Origin: Bacteroidota bacterium
GTDB lineage: Bacteria; Bacteroidota; Bacteroidia; AKYH767-A; OLB10
DNA length: 64,000 bases
Assembly (NCBI GenBank): GCA_016714005.1
Contig: JADJOA010000003.1
Coordinates: 258,639-322,638, forward strand
Direction of reading: 5' to 3'
Within the stretch, counting starts at the first letter, position 1, and each line of letters opens with the position of its first letter. The translations under genes and the position numbers were made by a program. Below the pieces are notes generated by a model, which was not told where the DNA came from, did not search any database, and worked only from the letters and a program-made list of their open reading frames with translations. Below are positions 48,634 to 58,327 of the stretch, piece after piece.

Positions 48634-49406
48634 TTATTTACTGTTGGTTAAAATGATACTTGTAACCACCGCAGCAGTGGTAATAATTGATGTTATTACC
48701 GCTACACCCGGATTAATGTTTGCCAATCCTTTTCGCCTCATTGGTTTTATGTAAATTACATCATCAGGATAAACGTAATAATAATCCTGCTGCAGGGGTT
48801 GCTTAGATGTTAAATCAATTGATACTTCACTTGTCGTGCCGTTTTGATGACGAATTAATTTAATTTCTGTTCTATCAGCATATTGGTTCAGATCGCCTGC
48901 CATTCCTAAGGCTTCCAGAAAAGTTAGCCGCTCATTGGGTATGTAATACAACCCAGGTTTGTTAACCTCTCCGAGTATGGTAACTTTAAAACTCAGTTTT
49001 TTAAGAATTACTATTGGGTTTTCCATGTACCTGCCGTAAGCATTTACTAATGCTGTTTTTGCTTCAGCAATGGTTTTGTCTTTTAACAATACTTTTCCCA
49101 CTAATGGCAAATCAATATAACCATTTACATCAACCGTGTATCCTTTTTCATAAGCGCTTCTGTTGTCAGTAAAACTTCTGTCCTGTGATGTGTTAAGTCC
49201 GGGAAAAGCATCTGGGTTTTCCATAAAAATCTCCACACTAAGTATATCGCCTACGTTAATTAAAACTTCAAAAGGTTTTATAGCAGATGACTGTGAACTG
49301 CTGCCGCCTTGCAGGTACACAACTTTTTTTGTGGAGTGCATGATGTTGAGAGCACAAAGTATAAAGCACAAAGCACAAAGTATGAAAGAAAGTTATGCTG
49401 TTTCAA
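48634..49406 (-). CDS. Polysaccharide export outer-membrane lipoprotein, Wza type (one frameshift)
   Basis: The core has the poly_export domain with V-G-D-I-L-S-V-E-I-F, D-V-N-G-Y-I-D-L-P-L-V-G-K and an SLBB domain with V-T-I-L-G-E-V-N-K-P-G-L-Y-Y-I. Near the C-terminus there is a hydrophobic helix (V-A-V-I-T-S-I-I-T-T-A-A-V-V-T). Restoring one T in T7 at 49324-49330 gives an N-terminal lipoprotein signal peptide, F-L-S-Y-F-V-L-C-A-L-Y-F-V-L-S-T-S-C, from a TTG at 49406. The uncorrected frame would lack any signal. It should form the outer-membrane channel with the Wzc-like kinase. Confidence 0.88.
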
Positions 49407-49466
49407 GTTTTGAAATCTGTTGTCAGGAAAAAATAATTTGCAACTCAATCAATTTAACTGCCTCAA

Positions 49467-50606
49467 TTACCCAATAACCGCTCTTGAAATAACTATTTTC
49501 TGAACCTCACTGGTACCTTCATATATCTGCGTGATTTTAGCATCGCGCATTAAGCGTTCAACATGGTATTCTTTTACAAAGCCATAGCCACCATGTATTT
49601 GCACAGCTTCAATGGTTGTGTCCATAGCAACTTTTGAAGAATACAGTTTCGCCATAGAGCCAGCCAAATCATAATTCTCGTGCTTATCTTTTAACCATGC
49701 TGCTTTCAAACACATTAAACGAGCGGCTTCAATTTGCGTAGCCATGTCAGCCAGTTTAAATTGAATTGCCTGGTGTTTACTTATCTCTTTACCAAAAGCT
49801 TTGCGTTGTTTAGAATATGCAAGCGCTAATTCGTAAGCACCACTGGCAATACCAAGTGCCTGCGATGCAATACCAATTCTTCCGCCACTTAATGTTTTCA
49901 TGGCAAACTTAAACCCAAAACCATCTTCGCCTATTCTATTTGCTTTGGGAACTTTTACATCAGTAAACATCAGTGAGTGTGTGTCGCTGCCGCGTATGCC
50001 CAGTTTATTTTGCTTAGGACCAATGGTAAAACCGGGCATTCGCTTTTCAACTATTAAGCAGTTAAGACCTTTGTGTTTTTTATCGGCAGCTGTTTGCGCC
50101 ATAACTAAATAATAGGAGGCCGTGCTTCCGTTTGTAATCCAGTTTTTTGTTCCGTTAAGTAAGTAGTGATCACCTTTATCAATGGCAGTAGTACGTTGTG
50201 ATGTTGCATCACTACCTGCTTCGGGCTCACTCAGGCAAAATGCACCAATCTTTTCGCCCTTAGCCATTGGGGTTAAATATTTTTGTTTCTGCTCCTCGGA
50301 ACCAAAGGTTTCTAAACCCCAGCAAACGAGAGAGTTGTTTACACTCATAACCACACTGGCAGATGCATCAACCTTGCTGATTTCTTCCATAGCCAAAACA
50401 TAGCTGATGGTATCTAATCCGGCACCACCATATTTTGGGTCAACCATCATACCAAGGAAACCAAGTTCTCCTAATTTTTTTATTTGTTCGGCAGGAAATT
50501 TCTGATGTTCATCGCGTTCGATTACACCCGGTAAAAGTTCGTTCTGCGCAAAATCTCTTGCTGCTTTCTGAATCATTAAATGCTCTTCGGTAAGTTCAAA
50601 CTTCAT
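49467..50606 (-). CDS. Acyl-CoA dehydrogenase
   Basis: This 379-residue FAD enzyme oxidises acyl-CoA to enoyl-CoA. It shows the family signatures A-F-C-L-S-E-P-E-A-G-S-D and Q-I-Y-E-G-T-S-E-V-Q, with a glutamate at E-A-V-Q-I-H-G-G-Y-G in the catalytic region. The sequence is nearest to short-chain (butyryl-type) enzymes, which fits a role in fatty or branched-chain acid breakdown. The frame and length are normal. It lies 60 bp upstream of wza on the same strand but is functionally unrelated. Chain-length preference is not certain. Confidence 0.93.
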   Translation of the reverse strand: MKFELTEEHLMIQKAARDFAQNELLPGVIERDEHQKFPAEQIKKLGELGFLGMMVDPKYGGAGLDTISYVLAMEEISKVDASASVVMSVNNSLVCWGLETFGSEEQKQKYLTPMAKGEKIGAFCLSEPEAGSDATSQRTTAIDKGDHYLLNGTKNWITNGSTASYYLVMAQTAADKKHKGLNCLIVEKRMPGFTIGPKQNKLGIRGSDTHSLMFTDVKVPKANRIGEDGFGFKFAMKTLSGGRIGIASQALGIASGAYELALAYSKQRKAFGKEISKHQAIQFKLADMATQIEAARLMCLKAAWLKDKHENYDLAGSMAKLYSSKVAMDTTIEAVQIHGGYGFVKEYHVERLMRDAKITQIYEGTSEVQKIVISRAVIG

Positions 50607-50784
50607 TACAATAATTTTTTATGGTGATTAAAATACTTGGTTTTAGACAGTGCTCAAACCTACGTGTTTTTTTTTAAAGTTTTGCGGCAAAACAAAAAAC
50701 CGCTTGCTTACTTTTTTGCTGGAAAATTTGTACCAAAAATAAAAACAAACCTCCGAGTTTTTACGCTTCTCGGCTGACAAATAC

Positions 50785-51207
50785 CTACACCTCCCACTCT
50801 TTAGAAGTGCGATAAACCGTTCCTTTAAAAAAGGCTACTTTCTGGTTTTTTTGGTTTGAGATTTCAATATGATAAGTGGCGGTTTTGTTTGTAAGGCTCA
50901 GTTCTTTTGAATCGCAGGTAAGAACATCATTTACATTAACAGCCACTGGAAAACTGATGGAACATTCTAATGCCACACTTAATCTTCCATAGGCGTTTGA
51001 TGAAAATGCCAGCGCACTATCTGCCAAAGAAAAAGCAATACCTCCATGGGCAATGCCAAAACCATTTACCATTTCTTCTCTTATGGTCATTTGCAAAATA
51101 CAATGCCCCGGTTCAGCTTTAAGTTTTTTAATCCCCAACCACTGACTGAATCTATCATGTCGGAGCATTTTATCTACTATAGCCCCAGCCTTTTTGTTTA
51201 TTTCCAT
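50785..51207 (-). CDS. PaaI-type hotdog-fold thioesterase
   Basis: The 140-residue protein has the PaaI/ComA-like pattern N-G-F-G-I-A-H-G-G-I-A-F-S-L-A-D, with the H-G-G motif, and the rest of a hotdog domain. Such enzymes hydrolyse acyl-CoA thioesters, often phenylacetyl- or hydroxyphenylacetyl-CoA. No paa catabolic genes are in the window, so the substrate is uncertain. The frame is intact. It lies 178 bp upstream of the acyl-CoA dehydrogenase gene on the same strand. Confidence 0.85.
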   Translation of the reverse strand: MEINKKAGAIVDKMLRHDRFSQWLGIKKLKAEPGHCILQMTIREEMVNGFGIAHGGIAFSLADSALAFSSNAYGRLSVALECSISFPVAVNVNDVLTCDSKELSLTNKTATYHIEISNQKNQKVAFFKGTVYRTSKEWEV

Positions 51208-51367
51208 TTAATTTAAATGCTTTAGTGCCAATGAGTTTTATAGAATTTTTACTGCAAAGAGTGTTTGGCAAACTTAATTCAATAATCTTAACTCATTATG
51301 TTGTACGAAACTGCTATTAGAAGCTGTATAAAATTTATATGATTGGGTAAAATAATTTTTTAAAAGC

Positions 51368-51398
51368 ATTGCTTTTTGGGTTTGATTTTATATTTTTG
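51368..51398 (+). promoter_or_regulatory. Bacteroidota-type promoter upstream of 51424
   Basis: ATTG (51368-51371) and TATTTTTG (51391-51398) match the -33 and -7 elements with a 19-bp spacer; TAnnTTTG is exact. The start codon is 25 bp downstream. Confidence 0.5.
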
Positions 51399-51423
51399 AT
51401 TCCGTTTATAAATTATAAATGTC

Positions 51424-51855
51424 ATGAGAAACAGAATATTATTTGCTATAGCCTTTGTTGCATTATCGTTTAATGTATTTGCACAGGCTGCTCCACAACA
51501 AGTAACACTTACACCAACCGGTGAGGCTATGCTTTATTTGCTGAAGGGAATTAAAATGAACCATATAAGCAGCAATTGGTCTAATGCACATGCATGGATG
51601 CAAAGCACTGCTGTGGTTACTGATGCTGCTGCTGCTTCAAAACTTATGAATGAGTTTTCGGGCAACATAAGCGATGATGCTTTGCAACCTGCCTTTAAAT
51701 CGCAAAAAAACAAATGGACTAAAAGCAATGCTAAAGTTTCTTCAAATGCGGCATTAAAGCAATCGTTAAAGGATTTTGCTGCAGGAATAGATCCGGCCGC
51801 CTTTATTCCTGAATTTAATATGGCAGATTGGAATCAAATGCTTGACAAACTTTAA
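51424..51855 (+). CDS. Exported protein of unknown function
   Basis: The 143-residue protein has a signal peptide (MRNRILFAIAFVALSFNVFA-Q) and an Ala-rich mature part with heptad-like helices (A-A-A-S-K-L-M-N-E-F, A-A-L-K-Q-S-L-K-D-F-A-A). No family was recognised. It has its own promoter and a strong terminator, so it is probably a single-gene transcription unit, perhaps an abundant small periplasmic protein. Confidence 0.7.
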   Translation: MRNRILFAIAFVALSFNVFAQAAPQQVTLTPTGEAMLYLLKGIKMNHISSNWSNAHAWMQSTAVVTDAAAASKLMNEFSGNISDDALQPAFKSQKNKWTKSNAKVSSNAALKQSLKDFAAGIDPAAFIPEFNMADWNQMLDKL

Positions 51856-51876
51856 TACAAGTTATTGAAATATTTT

Positions 51877-51913
51877 GAAGTCCGCATACTTAAAATGCGG
51901 ACTTCTATTTTTT
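51877..51913 (+). terminator. Rho-independent terminator
   Basis: An 11-bp perfect stem, GAAGTCCGCAT (51877-51887) with ATGCGGACTTC (51895-51905), has a 7-base loop and a T-rich tail. It lies just after the exported-protein gene and right before ksgA. Confidence 0.9.
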
Positions 51914-51918
51914 AATCC

Positions 51919-52697
51919 ATGAATGTAAAACCCAAAAAACACTTAGGGCAACATTTTTTGACTGACCTTAATACTGCAAAGAAAATTGCGGATGCGCTCT
52001 TATTAAGATCTAACAATATTCTTGAAATAGGTCCGGGTACTGGAGTGTTGACCCAATTCCTGATTGATAAAATTGCAATTTAAAACTGATAGAAATAGAT
52101 GGAGAGTCGGTAAATTATTTAAAGAAAAATTTTGCAGGTTTTAAGGGTAAAATCATTGAAGGAGATTTTTTAGAGTTAGATATAAAAACAATTTTTAACG
52201 AACCGCTAAGTATAATCGGCAACTTTCCTTATAATATTTCTACAGAAATACTTTTTAAGGTTTTAGAAAATAAAGATTTTGTAACGGAGGTAGTTGGAAT
52301 GTTTCAAAAGGAAGTTGCAGAGAGGGTCGCTTCTGCACCGGGAAATAAAAATTATGGAATACCAAGTGTTTTGCTGCAAGCATTTTTTGATATTGAATAC
52401 CTTTTTACGGTAAACGAAAATGTTTTCAATCCACCTCCTAAAGTTAAATCGGGGGTAATAAGGTTAATAAGAACCCATCACAAAAAATTAAAAAGCGAGG
52501 AGCAAAAATTTAAGTTGATTGTTAAATCAGGCTTTAATAAACGTAGAAAAACATTAAACAATTCGCTTAAACCTTTGCTTCCGGCAGATAAATCAAACAT
52601 ACCTTATTTAAACAAAAGACCGGAGCAACTCAGTTGGGAACAGTTTGATGAACTAACAATTGCAATTTTCAGTTTGAAAAATCAAGAGAAAGCCTAA
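51919..52697 (+). CDS. ksgA: 16S rRNA dimethyladenosine transferase KsgA (one frameshift)
   Basis: KsgA dimethylates two adenosines in helix 45 of 16S rRNA. The N-terminus reads K-K-H-L-G-Q-H-F-L, followed by the SAM motif E-I-G-P-G-T-G-V-L-T and the catalytic N-F-P-Y-N-I-S (N-(L/F)-P-Y). The C-terminus has F-N-P-P-P-K-V-K-S and F-N-K-R-R-K-T-L-N-N-S-L. One A is missing in the A4 run at 52069-52072; restoring it gives D-K-N-C-N-L-K-L-I-E-I-D. Corrected length is about 259 residues, normal. It is separated from the convergent mutase gene by 2 bp. Confidence 0.95.
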
Positions 52698-52699
52698 AG

Positions 52700-54268
52700 C
52701 TATTTATACTCTCCAAAAACTTTTCTCATTGCATCGGCAATTTCGCCTAATGTTGCGTATACCTCTACGGCATTTAGTATGTGAGACATAACGTTTGTTC
52801 CGTTTTTACATGCTTCTTCTAAAGCACTCAGTGATTGCACAACTTGTGTGTTGTTTCTTTTTTCTTTAACGGCTTTAATTTTTTCAATCTGCACTTTTCT
52901 TACAGAGTCATCTACATAAAAAATATTGTTAAATGGTTTTTCTTTAACCGCAAATTTATTTACACCAACAATTATTTTACTTCCATTTTCTATATTATTT
53001 TGATACTTGTAAGCAGATGAAGCTATTTCATTTTGAATAAAATCCTTTTCAATAGCCGCTACAGCGCCCCCCATTTCATCAATTCTTCTAATATAATCCC
53101 ATGCTTTTTTTTCCACCTCATTTGTAAGCGCTTCTACGTAAAATGAGCCCCCTAACGGATCAACAGTTTGAGTTACACCACTCTCATGAGCAATTACCTG
53201 TTGGGTTCTTAGCGCAATTTGTGCTGCATCTTCAGTTGGCAATGATAAAGCCTCATCAAATCCATTTGTGTGCAAAGATTGTGTACCGCCTAACACTGCG
53301 GACAATGCCTGTATTGTAACCCGCATAATATTATTGTACGGCTGTTGTGCCGTTAATGTGCTGCCCCCGGTTTGTGTATGAAACCTTAGCATTTGCGCAC
53401 GCGCGTCTGTAGCGCCTAATTCTTTTGTTATATGTGCCCACATTCTGCGCGCTGCTCTGAACTTTGCAACTTCTTCGAATAAATTATTATGCGCATTAAA
53501 AAAGAAAGACAAGCGCTTGGCAAAAACATTAATGTCTAAACCTTTTTCTAAAGCAGCTTTAACATAGGCTTTTCCGTTTGCTAATGTAAACGCAAGTTCT
53601 TGTACAGCATTTGAGCCGGCTTCTCTTATATGATATCCTGAAATAGATATGGTATTCCATTTAGGGACCTCTTTGCTGCAATACTCAAAGATATCTGTAA
53701 TAATTCTCATGCTGGGTTTTGGAGGATATATATAAGTACCACGTGCTGCATACTCTTTTAAAATATCGTTTTGAATTGTACCTGAAATGTTTTTTAAATC
53801 GGCACCTTGCTTTTTTGCAAGTGCAATATACATGCATAATAAAATTGAAGCAGTGGAATTAATGGTCATTGAGGTGGTAATGTCCTGCAAATTAATTCCC
53901 TCAAAAAGAATTTCAATATCTGCAAGAGAATCTATTGCCACACCCGATTTACCCACTTCGCCCTCCGATAAATCATGGCTACTGTCATATCCTATTTGTG
54001 TTGGCAAATCAAAAGCAACGCTTAGTCCGGTGGTTCCTTGCTTTAATAAGTAGTGATAGCGTTTGTTTGATTCCTCGGCTGTAGAAAAACCGGCATATTG
54101 CCGCATCGTCCATAGTTTAGCTCTATACATATCTTCCTGCACTCCTCTGGTAAACGGAAATTTACCAGGCATCTCATCAGCATCTGACCTTGGCTGGTTA
54201 TAAACTTTTTCTATTTCTATACCTGAATCAGAAGTTAAGTTAGGCTTTGGGAAAGAATCCTTGCTCAT
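52700..54268 (-). CDS. Methylmalonyl-CoA mutase large-subunit catalytic domain
   Basis: This 522-residue protein holds the substrate-binding TIM-barrel of methylmalonyl-CoA mutase: F-P-F-T-R-G-V-Q, Q-Y-A-G-F-S-T-A-E-E-S-N, F-D-L-P-T-Q-I-G-Y-D-S and R-F-H-T-Q-T-G-G. It has no C-terminal B12-binding domain (no D-x-H-x2-G), so it should pair with a separate cobalamin-binding subunit, not seen in the window. The enzyme interconverts methylmalonyl-CoA and succinyl-CoA or, in related isobutyryl-CoA mutases, branched-chain acyl-CoAs. The frame is intact. Location next to acyl-CoA genes suggests propionate or branched-chain metabolism. Confidence 0.9.
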   Translation of the reverse strand: MSKDSFPKPNLTSDSGIEIEKVYNQPRSDADEMPGKFPFTRGVQEDMYRAKLWTMRQYAGFSTAEESNKRYHYLLKQGTTGLSVAFDLPTQIGYDSSHDLSEGEVGKSGVAIDSLADIEILFEGINLQDITTSMTINSTASILLCMYIALAKKQGADLKNISGTIQNDILKEYAARGTYIYPPKPSMRIITDIFEYCSKEVPKWNTISISGYHIREAGSNAVQELAFTLANGKAYVKAALEKGLDINVFAKRLSFFFNAHNNLFEEVAKFRAARRMWAHITKELGATDARAQMLRFHTQTGGSTLTAQQPYNNIMRVTIQALSAVLGGTQSLHTNGFDEALSLPTEDAAQIALRTQQVIAHESGVTQTVDPLGGSFYVEALTNEVEKKAWDYIRRIDEMGGAVAAIEKDFIQNEIASSAYKYQNNIENGSKIIVGVNKFAVKEKPFNNIFYVDDSVRKVQIEKIKAVKEKRNNTQVVQSLSALEEACKNGTNVMSHILNAVEVYATLGEIADAMRKVFGEYK

Positions 54269-54330
54269 AGTGCTTTAATTAAAATACTGAGCAAAATTAA
54301 AATTATGACTAATGTCCCAAAGTCAGTTGA

Positions 54331-54621
54331 TTATGGGTTCAGCAACAGGCTTTCAAAGTTTAAGAGAAAATTTATTTCATCCATTGATATTGCTATTTCA
54401 TTAATTAAGGCATATTCAGCATGGCTGAGTTCCCCATTGTTATTTTGAAGACGCGGATTACCTTCTTTAAAAATTTGTTCGCGGTAATTCCCTGTCACAT
54501 TTGCAGTAAGCATGCTCTTGTAAAAATGTATTTTCAGGTCTTTATCCAAATCTTCAACCATGCCAGTTACAATTCTTATTTTATCGTTGAGGCTGTTTTT
54601 GTTTATTTCTTTTTCTGCCAT
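54331..54621 (-). CDS. Hypothetical small helical protein
   Basis: The 96-residue protein is predicted to be mainly helical and charged, with E-I-N-K-N-S-L-N-D-K-I-R and A-L-I-N-E-I-A-I-S. I see no signal peptide, membrane segment or known family. It has a good ATG. The 271-bp region after its 5' end (54622-54892) is A/T-rich and has no gene that I can support. It is followed on the other strand by the response-regulator gene. Confidence 0.5.
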   Translation of the reverse strand: MAEKEINKNSLNDKIRIVTGMVEDLDKDLKIHFYKSMLTANVTGNYREQIFKEGNPRLQNNNGELSHAEYALINEIAISMDEINFLLNFESLLLNP

Positions 54622-54892
54622 AATCTGCTTATCTAATTTGTGGTTCTCTATTGCTTTTTTTACTTGTCAAACAGAAAATTTGTTAAGCTAAGAATTTCAA
54701 AACCTTACATACGCAATAAGGTTATCTGCAAAGGCGTTTTTGGTTTTATTATTTATTTTTTTAGGAAAAAGCCTTTAGATAAAAAAATTTGCAGGATTAA
54801 TAAAATATCTTCTACTTTTACCAATAATTAACGGAGGGGATAAATTTTTTTGCGAATTAAAACTTTAGCAGCCTGTACAACATTTTTATATA

Positions 54893-55318
54893 ATGGACGG
54901 ACATAAATTTTCTATACTCCATATTGAGGATGATATTGTTGACACAATGGTCGTTGAAAGAATCCTCAGAAAAAAAATCTTGTATCTGAATTGTATCATG
55001 CCAAAAACGGTGTTGAGGCTCTAGATCTTCTTAGAGGAAAGAATGGAAAAACATAAGACCCGAGATTATATTACTAGACCTAAACATGCCCAAAATGAGC
55101 GGGCTTGAGTTTCTTAAGGAATTGCGTGCTGATGATGATTTAAAATCAATAAAGGTATACGTACTTACCACCTCAGATGACGTGAACGATAAAAATCAGC
55201 CTATGAGTACAATGTATCAGGCTATATTATTAAGCCAATTAACGCCATGGAATTTGAAAATGTATTTGATGTACTCAAGGATTTTTGGACACTAAACCAG
55301 AAAAACAAAGAAGCTTAA
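54893..55318 (+). CDS. Single-domain response regulator (three frameshifts)
   Basis: With three single-base gaps restored (A8 at 54970-54977, A5 at 55047-55051, and near 55196) the frame reads as a CheY-like receiver: H-I-E-D-D-I-V-D (acidic pocket), I-I-L-L-D-L-N-M-P (phospho-acceptor Asp), V-L-T-T-S-D-D and I-I-K-P-I (K near the end). No output domain follows; the protein ends at 55318 with about 140 residues. Receivers of this form (I-L-H-I-E-D-D) usually take signals from PAS-type histidine kinases, one of which is at 55695-57472. It meets the next minus-strand gene at its stop. Confidence 0.85.
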
Positions 55319-55627
55319 CTATTTGCTTTCCAAGATTTTTTTAAGCTTTTTTATTTCTTTGCCAACAGTGGTTATCAACGCATTTTCTGCTACAGATAAC
55401 TCTATTCTTCTGCTCTTTTTTGCCGCACTCTTTTTACTGTTTTTCCTAAAAACTTCTGTGGTCAATTTTTCATCTGCCAGCACATATCGTAAAATGTCAT
55501 TTAAAAAACTTTTTCGGGCATCCACATCAAGTTCAGCCATTATCTGAAAAAGCAAATCGTATCGTTTGCGTTCAAGTAAATCGTGAATTATTGTTTCTGC
55601 CTTAACTGTTCCTCTGTATTTTGACAT
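55319..55627 (-). CDS. Hypothetical basic protein between regulator and kinase
   Basis: The 102-residue protein is helical and basic in its C-terminal half (F-R-K-N-S-K-K-S-A-A-K-K-S-R-R-I-E-L-S). I recognise no family. Its stop abuts the response-regulator stop exactly and its ATG is 67 bp downstream of the kinase stop, so it could be expressed with the kinase. A role in the same signalling route is possible but not shown. The basic tail might bind nucleic acid. Confidence 0.5.
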   Translation of the reverse strand: MSKYRGTVKAETIIHDLLERKRYDLLFQIMAELDVDARKSFLNDILRYVLADEKLTTEVFRKNSKKSAAKKSRRIELSVAENALITTVGKEIKKLKKILESK

Positions 55628-55694
55628 CTTACCCTTTTTAATACTTTATGGGTGATACGTCATTACTCAAAAAAGGTTATGCTTTTACAAATTT

Positions 55695-57472
55695 TTAAAC
55701 TGTCCTTGCACTTAATTTAGCCTGAGAGGCAATATTATTTCCGCCAGTTAAATTTTGTTTAGGTAAAATAAAGTTAAAAGTAGTGCCCTCTCCCAGTTGA
55801 GACTCAACCCAAATTTTGCCACCCGACTCTTCAATAATTTTTTAACTATTGCCAACCCCACACCTGTTGATTCAAACTCATCTCTAGCCTTAAGAGTTTG
55901 GAAGATTACAAATATTTTTTCGTGATATTTAGGATCTATTCCTGGGCCATTATCGGTTATAGAAAACTTCCAAAAATGATCAAGCTCATGGCATTTAACC
56001 TGAACTTTTATTTTGGGTTTATCATTATGCTTTACAGAGTTAGAAATAAAATTTAAAAACACCTGTTTGTACTTGGTTTTATCTCCATAGTATAGCGGCA
56101 TATTGTTTTCCACTTCTACTTCACAATCCTGAGGTGTTGCAATCATTTCAACAGCATCAGAAACTATTTCGTTCATACTGAAAAAATTCTCAACCTCAGC
56201 AGCCTTTGTAGATTTTGAATATTCTAAAATTCCATTAATAAGCTGTTCCATTCTCTTCACTCTTCCTCGTATAAGATTAAAATTTTCCTGACTTTGCTTA
56301 TCTAAATTTTTACCTGCATCTTCCATAATCCAGTCAGTCAGATTACCAATAGTACGTAAAGGAGCTTTTAAATCGTGTGAGACTACATACGCAAACTGAT
56401 CCAACTCTTTGTTTGATTTTTCCAATGAATGAAGGTACTCCTCCATTTTAATCTCAGTTAACTTTCTGTCATTTATATCACTCATTATAAAAATGTAGCG
56501 GGTAACAAATCCTTTATCATTTAAAATGGGTGTAATGTTTTCATGTAACCACGTATTACTTCCGTCTTTTTTACTTCTTAATAAATCGGAAGATACCGCT
56601 TCTTTCTTTCTTAATTGTGTTTTTATTTCCTGAATTACTGATAGGTCTGTTTCATTACCATTTAAAAAATCAAACATACTTTTTCCTTTACAATCAGCGA
56701 GAGAATAGCTTGTAAGTCTCGTGAAACCATCATTTACCCATTCTATATCTCCGTTATTGTTGGTAATTGCAACGCCATTATCTGTTTTACTTGCCACTAA
56801 AGATAATTTTTCAAGTTCTCTGTTGTTTTCCGCAAGTTTGTTTCTCGACTCTGTTATTGATGAGATAATGATGTTCTTGTTACTCTCTAAATGATTAATG
56901 AGGCTGCCAACTAAAAATACGCTTATAAGTCCTGTAAATAAATAATCCTGATTTACTAATGTGTTTTCATATCCAATAAAATCGTAGTTAACCCATTCCG
57001 TATATTCAGTGACCAAATAGAAATAAACAATATGAATAATAGATAATGCCGTAAACCATTTTCCTTCTCTGCTTCCTAACAGCATAAAAGTTACCAGCAT
57101 TAATGCAGATAAATAAAACATACCTGAATTTCTGATACCTCCGGCAAAGTAAGTGATGTAATGTAAAGCCAGAAAACACGCAAGAACAGAAATAAAAACA
57201 GCAAGGCGCTTATTCTTATGCCAATTCAACAAAAAGTAATTAAGAATAATAATTCCAACAAGAGCATAAACTGTGTAGGCAAGTATTGGCTTGATATGAA
57301 AAACAAAAACCACCTGATATGCTATTGCACTTAAAGCAAGTGTTACGGTAAAGGAAAAAATTATAAATAAGTTAAGTCTTTGCTTAGCAATGAGGTCATC
57401 ATCAGCAATTGATCTTTTTATATCAACCAGAAAAATTTTTTTAAGCAATTGTTTCACTAACATCTTTGCCAT
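55695..57472 (-). CDS. Membrane-bound PAS histidine kinase (one frameshift)
   Basis: The protein has about six N-terminal membrane helices (residues ~25-200), a PAS/PAC domain (~215-335), a HisKA domain with V-V-S-H-D-L-K-A-P-L-R, and a HATPase domain with F-I-S-N-S-V-K-H (N box), I-T-D-N-G-P-G-I-D (G1) and S-T-G-V-G-L-A-I-V (G2). The T6 run at 55838-55843 lacks one base; restoring it gives I-I-E-E-S-G-G-K-I-W-V-E-S and an end at 55695. Corrected length is about 592 residues. It probably signals to the single-domain regulator nearby. The input is unknown. Confidence 0.9.
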
Positions 57473-57553
57473 ATTGGAGTCGCCAAATTTTTACTACCAT
57501 ATTACGCTAAAAAAAAAATAAAGTTATTCATTTATGCTTTTGAATAGGATATG

Positions 57554-57582
57554 ATTGCAAATTAAAAACGTTTTTATTTTTG
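57554..57582 (+). promoter_or_regulatory. Bacteroidota-type promoter upstream of 57599
   Basis: ATTG (57554-57557) and TATTTTTG (57575-57582) give the -33/-7 pattern with a 17-bp spacer; the -7 element is exact. The start codon is 17 bp downstream, so the leader would be short. Confidence 0.5.
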
Positions 57583-57598
57583 TAGATATAAAAGCAAA

Positions 57599-58321
57599 AT
57601 GCAAAAATCACATATTCAAATAATTGCATTGCTTGTGTTTGTATTCATACTTGCAAACAAAGCATACTCACAGGAGGTTAAAGAAGAATCCGAAACACGA
57701 TTTTTAACCACCATAGGAATAGGTCCAAGTGTTCCTCTATCGGATTACGGTAATAAAGATTTAAACGATCCATCGTCAGGTCTGGCTAAAACCGGGCTCA
57801 ATTACCAAATTTGTTTTGACTATCTCATAGGCGAAAGTTTCGGGATAGGAACTAAAGCGTTCTATTTTTATAACCCTCAAGATCCAGATGTTTGGCTTAA
57901 TAATTTTCTTCAAAATGCAGCTCCCAATCAATTTTTTAAAGTTACTACTAATCCTTGGGAGTTTAAAGGTATAGCCGGAGGTTTGTATGGCACTTTTGAA
58001 CTTGAAAATAATTACGCAGATGTAAAATTCCTTATTGGTTATGCAAGTGTTAAGTTCCCAAACGTATTTATTGAGTTACAGGAAGGCACCCAAAAAGACG
58101 AATTGTTTATAGATGCAAGAAGCAAAATGGTTCCAACTTTTGAGTTAGATTTTTCGCTTCGTATTCCAATGGTATATCAATTTGACGCTCTGATAGACTT
58201 CTCTTTTTTAAATACTGAAGTTCAGTTTGAAGTTTTTGACCGTGATAGAAATTTTCTTTACGCTCAAACAACAAGGGTCTCAGTATCTAACATTTCATTG
58301 GGTTGTGCCTATAAATTCTAA
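57599..58321 (+). CDS. Outer-membrane beta-barrel protein of unknown function
   Basis: The 240-residue protein has a signal peptide (QIIALLVFVFILANKAYS-Q) and alternating hydrophobic and polar residues with glycine and aromatic positions, as in small outer-membrane barrels. It ends in a strand with terminal aromatic (I-S-L-G-C-A-Y-K-F). I could not assign a named family. The gene has a promoter of its own. Ahead of the next gene there is a spaced GGGCGAA motif, within ~60 bp of this stop. Confidence 0.7.
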   Translation: MQKSHIQIIALLVFVFILANKAYSQEVKEESETRFLTTIGIGPSVPLSDYGNKDLNDPSSGLAKTGLNYQICFDYLIGESFGIGTKAFYFYNPQDPDVWLNNFLQNAAPNQFFKVTTNPWEFKGIAGGLYGTFELENNYADVKFLIGYASVKFPNVFIELQEGTQKDELFIDARSKMVPTFELDFSLRIPMVYQFDALIDFSFLNTEVQFEVFDRDRNFLYAQTTRVSVSNISLGCAYKF

Positions 58322-58327
58322 TTTAGA

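Noticed and set aside
49351..49385. Heptamer array as a regulatory element for wza
   Set aside because: After correction of the T7 run, these bases are codons of a convincing lipoprotein signal peptide, so a purely regulatory role is not needed. The similarity to 15622-15656 is kept as a finding.
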